Of a stretch of DNA of 64,000 bases, positions 1 through 6,615 are shown piece by piece (position 1 is the stretch's first letter; each line of letters begins with the position of its first letter). Source of the stretch: Opitutaceae bacterium (GTDB lineage: Bacteria > Verrucomicrobiota > Verrucomicrobiia > Opitutales > Opitutaceae). Both the position numbers and the translations under genes were made by a program. Location: positions 1 through 64,000 of the forward strand of contig JAEUHC010000009.1 in assembly GCA_016794785.1 (NCBI GenBank), read 5' to 3'. Below the pieces are notes generated by a model, which did not search any database, was not told where the DNA came from, and saw nothing but the letters and a program-made list of their open reading frames with translations.

Positions 1-1
1 A

Positions 2-1417
2 TCCGTGGAGCGTGAACTGGCTTGCGCCGGGCATCCGGTGGTCGTCCTGGCACCGCAACGCCAGCAGGTGCGGGATCTCCAGAACGACGGCCTGCCGGCC
101 GAAACGCTCGCATCCGTGCTCACCCGCAAATCGCTGCCGCCTGGTGCGGTCGTGATGTTAGATGAGGCCGGTCAGGTAGGCGTGCGCGATCTGCGGGCGC
201 TGATGGGCTTGGTGCAGGCGCAAGGGGGGCGGCTTATCCTGTCGGGCGACACCCGCCAACATGGCGCGGTGGCCGCCTCGGATGCGTTGCGCGCCCTCGA
301 AACCTACGCCGGTTTACAGGTCGCCGAGATCAACACCATCCGCCGCCAAGACCCGCAGCTCGGCGAGGGTGCCGACGAAAAGCTTTTCATCGGGAGCTAC
401 CGGGAGGCGGTCAAAGCCGCCGCGCAAGGCCGCGAGTCGGAATCGTTCGACCGGCTGGATCGGCTCGGTTGTGTCCGTGAAGAGACCGGTGAGGATCGGC
501 ACGCCCGGCTGGCGGAGGCTTATCAAGAGGCAGTCGAACGCGGCGAACGCACACTGGTGGTCGCGCAGACCTGGGCGGAGGTGCATCGGGTGAACGATGC
601 GATCCGCGACCGCCTCAAGGCCACGGGAAATCTGCGAGATGGTGTAAACGTGCAGAGTTACCAAACCCTGAATTGGGAAGACGTCCAAAAACGCGACGCC
701 CGCTTCTACGCGCCCGGACACCATGCGGTTTTCCTAAAACGCTACGGGCGTTTCGAGCGCGGCGAAGTGTGCGAAATTCTCGAGGCCAACGAGCGCGGGC
801 TGGTTCTCCTCAAAAATGGTCGGCGCTCGCAAATGAGCTACGGGTATGCCGACCGGATCACCGTGGCGAAGGCTTCGACTCTCGAAATCGCCCCCGGTGA
901 CCGGCTGCAATTGAAACTTAACGGGCGTTCGCGAGAAGGCCACGCCTTCAATAACGGCGACCTGGTGAGCGTGCGCGCGGTAGATCGCGATGGCACCTTG
1001 CGCGTGGAGGATGCCGATGGAGCGGTGAAAACCCTTTCGGCCGATCAGAACGTTTTTACGCGAGGCTACGCGGTCACGTCCTACGCTTCGCAGGGCAAGA
1101 CAGTGGATACGGTGCTGCTATCTGACGCTGCGTGCCGCGCGGCTACCAGTCGCAACCAGTGGTATGTCGCCATCTCCCGAGCCCGGCGGCGCGTGGTCGT
1201 GTTCACCGAGGACAAAGCCGAACTACGCGCGCACATCCGGCGCAGCGGCGACCGTGCGCTCGCACTCGATCTCGTGCCCTCGGCCGGCAAGGCGGACTTG
1301 GCCGGGTGGCATCGGCGTTTGTTGGCGGACGTGCAGCGCGTCCGCCTCACGCAGGCCGTCCGTCAATTCGCCGCGCGCATCTTCTCGAAACGCCCAACCC
1401 ACTCCATCCAACCATGA
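2..1417 (+). CDS. traI: MobF-type conjugative relaxase/helicase, C-terminal part (partial)
   Basis: The reading frame is open through the window start, so the true start and the N-terminal relaxase domain lie upstream. What remains is a superfamily 1 (RecD/TraI-like) helicase. Counting from the GTG at 5, the Walker B-like DEAGQ is at residues 53-57, motif III GDTRQ at 81-85, a late motif V (TSYASQGKT) near 360 and motif VI (YVAISRARR) near 390. In MobF relaxases such as TrwC and TraI this half unwinds the nicked plasmid strand during transfer. Its stop overlaps the next start as ATGA. The helicase call is firm; the relaxase half is inferred from the conjugation context. Confidence 0.8.
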   Translation, partial: SVERELACAGHPVVVLAPQRQQVRDLQNDGLPAETLASVLTRKSLPPGAVVMLDEAGQVGVRDLRALMGLVQAQGGRLILSGDTRQHGAVAASDALRALETYAGLQVAEINTIRRQDPQLGEGADEKLFIGSYREAVKAAAQGRESESFDRLDRLGCVREETGEDRHARLAEAYQEAVERGERTLVVAQTWAEVHRVNDAIRDRLKATGNLRDGVNVQSYQTLNWEDVQKRDARFYAPGHHAVFLKRYGRFERGEVCEILEANERGLVLLKNGRRSQMSYGYADRITVAKASTLEIAPGDRLQLKLNGRSREGHAFNNGDLVSVRAVDRDGTLRVEDADGAVKTLSADQNVFTRGYAVTSYASQGKTVDTVLLSDAACRAATSRNQWYVAISRARRRVVVFTEDKAELRAHIRRSGDRALALDLVPSAGKADLAGWHRRLLADVQRVRLTQAVRQFAARIFSKRPTHSIQP

Positions 1418-1824
1418 GCACCCTGCACGCCTCCCTTGCCCAACGTCGCGCGGAAATGCCGACGGATGATCCCCGGCTTTGCTACGCGGTCGCCAGTGCG
1501 GTCACCGCCATCACGTTCACCACTTGGAAATCGGGTGTGTGGGTGCTGCCGTGGATTCATTTTCTCGGAGCGCATCATGTCGCCCATGCCAAGGGCGAGC
1601 GCATCGCCTTCGTGTTCGCGCAGTATGAAATCTCCGCTGAGGGACTGCGCCTCGCCATGCTCATGCCTGAAATTGCCGCCGCGCGTCTGAGCGTGCTCCG
1701 GGAAGTCCCGGAACGCTTCGCCGCCGACCTGCCCGCCGAGGAGCCGTGCGTGCTCCGTCTGGTCGTCAAGTCGCGCTTGGACCTCGCGGGCGGGCCGCCC
1801 GTCGCGAGTGATTCGTCCTCATAA
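1414..1824 (+). CDS. Hypothetical protein translationally coupled to the relaxase
   Basis: A 136-residue protein whose ATG overlaps the relaxase stop (ATGA), which decides the start. I recognise no family. The N-terminal half has a hydrophobic and aromatic stretch (TWKSGVWVLPWIHFLGAHH), and the last dozen residues are a low-complexity tail ending in serines. There is no clear signal peptide or full membrane span. The coupling suggests a role alongside DNA processing, but nothing in the sequence fixes one. Confidence 0.6.
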   Translation: MSTLHASLAQRRAEMPTDDPRLCYAVASAVTAITFTTWKSGVWVLPWIHFLGAHHVAHAKGERIAFVFAQYEISAEGLRLAMLMPEIAAARLSVLREVPERFAADLPAEEPCVLRLVVKSRLDLAGGPPVASDSSS

Positions 1825-1902
1825 TTGATTTGAACATCCAAGCCGGGCGCGGGCGAAACCGGTAAGTTCTAGCGAGGGCGAATCAGCCGCTGCCCTCCTC
1901 GT

Positions 1903-3369
1903 ATGCCGGTAAATCTGCTTCTGTGCATCCTCAGCGCGGCTATCGCGGTGAGATTTCGAGACGATCTTTTGATCGCCCCGATCTTTGCGTGCCTGGCAGT
2001 GTGGCAGGCGTATTCGGCGTTCGTGTTTTCGCCGACCAAGCCCACGTCGCCCATCGTGCTGCGGTTGGCGGGCCTGTCCTGGCGCATGGAGGATTTTTGC
2101 CGGGGCTGGCTTATCACGGGGCAGACCGGCAGCGGGAAGACGCTGGCGGCAATCAACGCGATGCTCTGGCAAGTTTCAAAAAACAGCCCGACATGGGGTG
2201 GCGTGTGCGTGGACGACAAGGGCGTGTATTGGGAAACGCTGCGGGAAACCTTCCGTCATCTCGGCCGGGAGAAAGACTTGGTTCTGCTGCAAGTCCGACC
2301 GGAAGAAGCGCCCGCCGATTGGACGCCGCCATACACCTTCAACTTTTTGGACGATCCGCATCTGCCGTATTCGGCGAAGGCCAAAATCATTTGCGACGTG
2401 GCCTCGTCCCTCGGCCAACGCACCGAACAGAGTTTTTTCAAGATGCAGGCGCAGGTGCAGATGGAGTTCGCATTTCGTGTGCTCGCGGCGGTGCAACTGC
2501 CGGTGACACTCGCCAACGCTTACGAATTCCTGACTTCCGATACTTTGCTCAAGGAGGTGATGGACATGGTGGAGAGCAAGCCGACGCCGGAGGCAAAGAC
2601 ACTGCTGGAGCACTACCAAAGCGCGCTCGCCTCGCAGCCGCCGGAGCAGCTTGGCGGCGTCAAAACGACCATCGCGAACTACCTGAAACATTTCACTGAC
2701 CCGGACATTGCCGCCGTTTTTTGCCCGACCAAATCCACGTTTAATTTTGACGACATCGACAGAGGGAAAGTCGTCTGTGTCTCCATCCCGCAACGTTACC
2801 AAGTCGAGCGCCGCTACATCAACACGCTCCTCAAACTCATGTTCTACGCACACGCGCTGCGTCGCTTCGACAAGACGGCGGTGGAGCGTGAGAGGGATAA
2901 TCTTTTGATCTGTTGGGCAGATGAAGCGCAAAAAATCGTGACGGCGAGCGACGACGGCATGAGCGACTACAACGTGGTGGATGTTATCCGTGAGGCACGG
3001 GCGACCGTCGTCGCCGCCACGCAATCCTACACATCGCTCATTCCTCCGATGCGGGACGAGCGGAAAGCAAAGGTGTTCATCGCCAACATGGCGAACCGCG
3101 TGACGTTTTGCGCGGCCGATGAGGACTCGGCGAAAATCGCCGCCGACACTCTCGGAAAACGAAAATCCAAGCGCAAAACCACCGGCTATTCTGCGGGGCG
3201 GCGCAATGTGTCGTGGACGGATGATGAGAAATATTGGATCGAACCGCACGAGTTGCGCCGACTGCGGAAGTTCGAGGCCGTGGTGCAGCACTGTGAAGCG
3301 GGCTTTCGCCGCGCCACGTTGCCCCCACTCGGCACCGATGGTCGCCCGGCCAAGTGGTTTCGCGCCTGA
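1903..3369 (+). CDS. Type IV secretion coupling protein (VirD4/TraD/TrwB-like ATPase)
   Basis: A 488-residue ATPase. The N-terminus has two short hydrophobic stretches (residues about 4-16 and 22-42), then Walker A GQTGSGKT at 73-80. A Walker B-like LICWADEAQKIV lies near residue 335, and an Arg/Lys-rich stretch and a Trp/Glu-rich stretch follow towards the C-terminus. Coupling proteins dock the relaxase-DNA complex to the secretion channel and power DNA transfer at the inner membrane. It sits between the relaxase and the secretion genes, as expected. It is short for the family (often 500-700), so the soluble domain may be reduced. Confidence 0.85.
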   Translation: MPVNLLLCILSAAIAVRFRDDLLIAPIFACLAVWQAYSAFVFSPTKPTSPIVLRLAGLSWRMEDFCRGWLITGQTGSGKTLAAINAMLWQVSKNSPTWGGVCVDDKGVYWETLRETFRHLGREKDLVLLQVRPEEAPADWTPPYTFNFLDDPHLPYSAKAKIICDVASSLGQRTEQSFFKMQAQVQMEFAFRVLAAVQLPVTLANAYEFLTSDTLLKEVMDMVESKPTPEAKTLLEHYQSALASQPPEQLGGVKTTIANYLKHFTDPDIAAVFCPTKSTFNFDDIDRGKVVCVSIPQRYQVERRYINTLLKLMFYAHALRRFDKTAVERERDNLLICWADEAQKIVTASDDGMSDYNVVDVIREARATVVAATQSYTSLIPPMRDERKAKVFIANMANRVTFCAADEDSAKIAADTLGKRKSKRKTTGYSAGRRNVSWTDDEKYWIEPHELRRLRKFEAVVQHCEAGFRRATLPPLGTDGRPAKWFRA

Positions 3370-3381
3370 ACCCATTCACCC

Positions 3382-4221
3382 ATGAAATCATCTAATCTCG
3401 AACTTCTCCGCCGCCTACCGGAGCATCTGAGCGAAAACATCAAGGGGCAGGAGCACGTCATCCCTCCCGTGTGCTCGGTCTTGCGCCGGGGCGAACTTGG
3501 CCTCGCCAACGCTCGCCGCCCGCGCGGCTCGTTTCTGTTCGTGGGTCCGACCGGCGTCGGAAAAACGGAAATCACCAATGTGTTCACCGAATATCTTTTT
3601 ACGGATTCGAAGCCGGTGCGGTTCGACATGTCTGAGTATCAGACCCACAGCTCAGTTGAAAAATTGATCGGCGAAAGAGTGGGCGATGTCGGTTTGCTCG
3701 GGCGGGCCTTGGCGAACGTAGATCACGGCACGCTGCTTTTCGATGAAATCGAAAAGGCTCATCCGCTCGTCTTGGATCTTTTCCTGCAAGTGCTCGAAGA
3801 TGCCGCGATCACGCTGGCCTCCGGCGAGCGAAAGAACCTCAGCGGATTCTACGTCGTCTTCACCAGCAACATCGGCGCGGCCGAGGCGATGCGGATGCGC
3901 TCCGCACCCTTCGCCTCGGTGCAGCGCACCGTGCTTTCACGGGTAAACCAGCAACTCCGTCCCGAACTCGTCGGTCGCGTGACGGAGAAAATCGTGTTCG
4001 CCAGTCTGGACTATGCGACGCAGCGGGCGATCTGCTTGCAAATGATCGAACGCGAAGTCGCACGTCTTCGTGCCCTCGGACTCGAAATCGAGGTCAGCCC
4101 CGACACGTTGGAAATCTTGGTGCGAGAGGGCTATCAAAAGGGCCTTGGCGCTCGCCCCATGCGTGCGGCCGTGGAGCGCTACATTCAGGAACGGGCTGTG
4201 AGCGGAATGCTCCGCGGATGA
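3382..4221 (+). CDS. Stand-alone AAA+ ATPase related to the ClpB/ClpA second ATPase domain
   Basis: A 279-residue protein with one AAA+ module plus a C-terminal D2-small-like domain. It has Walker A GPTGVGKT (residues 55-62), Walker B LLFDEIEKAH (118-127), a sensor-like TSN (near 157), an arginine-finger region RPELVGRV (near 192) and a closing GARPMRAAVERYIQ. Those are hallmarks of the ClpA/ClpB D2 domain, but the N-domain, D1 and middle domain are absent. Where ClpB has the aromatic pore loop GYVGYEEGG, this protein reads GDVGLLGRA, so classical substrate threading is doubtful. It starts 12 bases after the coupling protein and ends the rightward block. Confidence 0.75.
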   Translation: MKSSNLELLRRLPEHLSENIKGQEHVIPPVCSVLRRGELGLANARRPRGSFLFVGPTGVGKTEITNVFTEYLFTDSKPVRFDMSEYQTHSSVEKLIGERVGDVGLLGRALANVDHGTLLFDEIEKAHPLVLDLFLQVLEDAAITLASGERKNLSGFYVVFTSNIGAAEAMRMRSAPFASVQRTVLSRVNQQLRPELVGRVTEKIVFASLDYATQRAICLQMIEREVARLRALGLEIEVSPDTLEILVREGYQKGLGARPMRAAVERYIQERAVSGMLRG

Positions 4222-4236
4222 CCGCGTGTGCTTGAA

Positions 4237-4587
4237 TCAACGCGGCAGCAGACGCGCCACTTTCGGCGCGGTTTTCGCATACCGGCGGGAGTGTAGCAGC
4301 GCGGCCAGTTCCTTGCCTTTCAACGGCAGAGGAGTCTCGCCGATAAGCTCGGCCACCGAAACCATGAGAACTTTCGCCAACACGATCAGCTCGTGGTCGG
4401 TGACCTGGCGCTTGCCTGACTCAATCTTGGCGATGATGTCCCGCCCTGCGTCCCAATGGTTAAGTTGGCAAGCGGTGGCCAAATCGACCTGCGACCACTC
4501 GGTGGCGTTCCGCAAACTACGCACCAAAGGCCCGACTGAATTGAGTCGGTGATGGGCGGCGGAAGGCTTCTTTGGTTCGCGAGGCAT
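4237..4587 (-). CDS. XRE/Cro-family helix-turn-helix regulator
   Basis: A 116-residue protein with an HTH_3-type DNA-binding domain at about residues 20-75 (RSLRNATEWSQVDLATACQL, then IAKIESGKRQVTDHELIVLAKVL). I chose the ATG at 4587 (MPREPKKP) because the longer reading to 4647 has an un-domain-like leader and runs into an operator-like palindrome. It is transcribed against the conjugation genes on either side. Similar regulators control phage and ICE operons; whether this one represses or activates cannot be told from sequence. Confidence 0.8.
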   Translation of the reverse strand: MPREPKKPSAAHHRLNSVGPLVRSLRNATEWSQVDLATACQLNHWDAGRDIIAKIESGKRQVTDHELIVLAKVLMVSVAELIGETPLPLKGKELAALLHSRRYAKTAPKVARLLPR

Positions 4588-4632
4588 GTGCGGGCTATCG
4601 CACAGCCTAGCGATTTTTAAAGAATGAGCTTG

Positions 4633-4646
4633 GGCGTAAGATCGCA
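4633..4646. promoter_or_regulatory. Candidate operator, copy 1
   Basis: GGCGTAAGATCGCA, an imperfect palindrome 46-59 bases upstream of the XRE start. It matches 12 of 14 bases with the second copy 127 bases away. Its position is where an autoregulatory XRE operator would be; binding is inferred. Confidence 0.45.
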
Positions 4647-4667
4647 CATATTGGTGATGCGTTTATC

Positions 4668-4687
4668 TCCTCGGATTTAGCCGAGGA
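4668..4687. other. Hairpin in the xre-araC intergenic region
   Basis: A perfect 7-base inverted repeat TCCTCGG / CCGAGGA with a 6-base loop. There is no T-tract, so it is more likely a protein-binding site or leader structure than a terminator. Confidence 0.35.
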
Positions 4688-4759
4688 AGGACACCGGCTT
4701 TCCTTGGTCGGTAGCCGAGATTTCAGTTACGTTCTGCGTGTCGCTCCCACTGGCCGGCG

Positions 4760-4773
4760 TGCGTAAGAACGCA
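4760..4773. promoter_or_regulatory. Candidate operator, copy 2
   Basis: TGCGTAAGAACGCA, a perfect 5+5 palindrome (TGCGT/ACGCA) around AAGA. It lies 125 bases upstream of the AraC-type gene and is nearly identical to 4633-4646. Two matching palindromes flanking a divergent region suggest one regulator controls both directions. Confidence 0.5.
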
Positions 4774-4897
4774 CTTGAATATAGGTTTGCATACCCCTTA
4801 AAGATAAAAACTTAGGGAACCTAAAGCCGCCTTTTGCAATCTTAAGGCAAGATACCCGTGTCTTCACCGATGCGGAGCAAAAAGAAAGGACAATACC

Positions 4898-5788
4898 ATG
4901 AACTATGGAAATCACTTTTCTGAACACGGGCACTCGGGTGGCGAGAAAACCAATCCCGTTGATTTCCTGGGGTTCGATGCCGACCGTCAATCCACGATAA
5001 ATATATACCCGGTTGAGGCTACGTCGAACGTCAGGGCGCACTGTCACCGGCTCATCGAGTTAATAATTACATTCAGGTCTGCCAGCGGCGAGATCGTCTT
5101 GGAAAAAAGCGGCAACCCTCAACGCCGCCTGCCAATTGGCGAATACCAATGTTGCTTCTTACCCTCGGGTATTTGTCACGCGGCCATCGTAGAAAACAAA
5201 CACCGGCATGTTTCACTCTTCATTGATCTTGGGACTTTGTCGGAATCGCTTTCTGAATATGTGCCGGAAGTAGTCATCGAAGATCTTCGCAAGTTGACGT
5301 GGAGTGATCCGTTCACATGTCAGTTGGTGGATGAATTGGATCGATTGAACGCGGTCTATTCGGAATCCGTTCTGGTCCATTCGATGCTAACCACGCTCGC
5401 CGTGAAAGTCATGAATGGATTTCTCCGCATCCATGTAAGATGCGAGAAGACTGACAAAAAAAGGTTCGCCGAAGCCCAACAGGAACGAGCCCACACCTAT
5501 ATCCAGTCCAATCTTGAGAAACATTTTTCGGTAGCGTCGTTGGCCAAACACATGGCAATGAGTTTACCCCATTTGAACCGCCGCTTCCGAGCGACATTTG
5601 GCATGTCGCCACTGCAATACTCGTTGAAAATCCGCGTGGATACGGCACTCGCATTTTTGCGCAACGGCGATGCACGCATAGCCGATGCGGCGTTCGCGGT
5701 GGGGTTCTGCGATCAAAGTCATTTCGATCGTCACTGTCGGAAGTTCTACGGCTTTCCTCCCGGCGCTCTCATCCGTGCTGCGCGTTAA
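4898..5788 (+). CDS. AraC-family transcriptional regulator
   Basis: A 296-residue protein with a C-terminal double helix-turn-helix of AraC type at about residues 195-295 (first helix pair near SVASLAKHMAMSLPHLNRRF, second near IADAAFAVGFCDQSHFDRHCRKFYG, a clear AraC signature). The N-terminal half is a likely ligand or dimerisation domain of unknown specificity, with an HCHR-like stretch near residue 47. An AGAAAGGAC ribosome site lies 6-14 bases before the ATG. The gene sits directly upstream of the secretion operon in the same direction and is a good candidate for its activator. Its AT content looks higher than the neighbouring secretion genes. Confidence 0.85.
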   Translation: MNYGNHFSEHGHSGGEKTNPVDFLGFDADRQSTINIYPVEATSNVRAHCHRLIELIITFRSASGEIVLEKSGNPQRRLPIGEYQCCFLPSGICHAAIVENKHRHVSLFIDLGTLSESLSEYVPEVVIEDLRKLTWSDPFTCQLVDELDRLNAVYSESVLVHSMLTTLAVKVMNGFLRIHVRCEKTDKKRFAEAQQERAHTYIQSNLEKHFSVASLAKHMAMSLPHLNRRFRATFGMSPLQYSLKIRVDTALAFLRNGDARIADAAFAVGFCDQSHFDRHCRKFYGFPPGALIRAAR

Positions 5789-5857
5789 AGTTGGTTCGTT
5801 CTCATTTTTGATCGAAGCGTCCAAGAAATTCTGAAGCAGCTAGGGTAGAGTGACACC

Positions 5858-5899
5858 ATGAAGACGGAGGGGATCATCCCCCGGCCTACCTGGTGGTAG
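5858..5899 (+). CDS. Possible 13-residue leader peptide (MKTEGIIPRPTWW)
   Basis: An ATG-started mini-ORF between the AraC gene and the pilin gene, ending in two Trp codons and TAG. It overlaps two potential RNA hairpins: GGGG/CCCC at 5869-5881 and CTACC/GGTAG at 5886-5899, the second covering the Trp-Trp-stop codons. The layout resembles a regulatory leader, but no clear ribosome site or terminator accompanies it. Confidence 0.25.
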   Translation: MKTEGIIPRPTWW

Positions 5900-5926
5900 C
5901 CCCTGCGCCTCGTGATGTTTCTTACC

Positions 5927-6259
5927 ATGAAAATACGAGTCTCAAAATCTAGCGTCGGTGTGCTGTTGATCGCTCACCTTCTGACTCAGAGTGCAAACGC
6001 CGCCGTCGCGCTCCCGCTCGCTCAAATTCCCGCCGAGGTAAAAACCGGATTTCAATACGGTCTCGGGATTTTGTTCATGGTGGGGTTCATTTGGGGCGTC
6101 ATCAATATCTGGGGTGGTGCGGAGAAAATGAAACGCGGCGATGCCGAGGGAAAGATGGGCATTGTGTCCGGCATCATCATCGCGGGTGCCGCTGCGATTA
6201 TGAGCGCGATGTTCTACATCTTCGGCCTTTCGGGCGGCGCGCTCACTCCGTCGTTCTAA
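5927..6259 (+). CDS. virB2: VirB2-like pilin
   Basis: A 110-residue protein. The ATG at 5927 gives a clean signal peptide (basic MKIRVSK, hydrophobic core, cleavage after SANA); GTG 5912 and ATG 5915 are in-frame alternatives. The mature part has two membrane segments (about GLGILFMVGFIWGVINIW and GIVSGIIIAGAAAIMSAMFYIFG) joined by a short charged loop (EKMKRGDAEGK), the standard fold of VirB2/TrbC pilins that polymerise into the conjugative pilus. It is first in the secretion operon, as in many type IV systems. Confidence 0.75.
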   Translation: MKIRVSKSSVGVLLIAHLLTQSANAAVALPLAQIPAEVKTGFQYGLGILFMVGFIWGVINIWGGAEKMKRGDAEGKMGIVSGIIIAGAAAIMSAMFYIFGLSGGALTPSF

Positions 6260-6264
6260 CCGTC

Positions 6265-6615
6265 ATGAGCGAGCTGCGCATCACCGACACTAACAGTGTC
6301 AACGACAGCAAGGGCCGGGCGTTTGGGTTGGAGGGCAATAATTTCCTCTACGTCATCGGTGGCTTTGTCGGTGCGTTTGCCTGCTACCTCCTCTTGGCCG
6401 TGGTGCTCGGAGCCGCATCGCTCCCGGCAATTCTTCTCTCGCTCCCAATTCTGGTCCTGCCGACCGCATGGGTGCTGCTCCTCCGGCACAATAAGCCGGA
6501 GGGTTACGCGGAGGATTACTTCGATCAACTCATCACCGGTGAAGGCTGGTCCTTTGCCCCGCGAACCCAGCCGTTGCGCATCGTAAATCTCAGCCATGAA
6601 AAACGGCGCTCCTAA
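6265..6615 (+). CDS. virB3: VirB3-like inner-membrane protein
   Basis: A 116-residue protein starting at ATG 6265, five bases after the pilin stop. It has two adjacent hydrophobic spans at about residues 26-46 and 47-68, followed by a soluble tail. Size, topology and its place between VirB2 and VirB4 fit VirB3/TraL, which anchors VirB4 to the inner-membrane complex. The assignment leans on gene order, since VirB3 proteins have little conserved sequence. Its 3' end overlaps the next gene by 20 bases. Confidence 0.6.
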   Translation: MSELRITDTNSVNDSKGRAFGLEGNNFLYVIGGFVGAFACYLLLAVVLGAASLPAILLSLPILVLPTAWVLLLRHNKPEGYAEDYFDQLITGEGWSFAPRTQPLRIVNLSHEKRRS

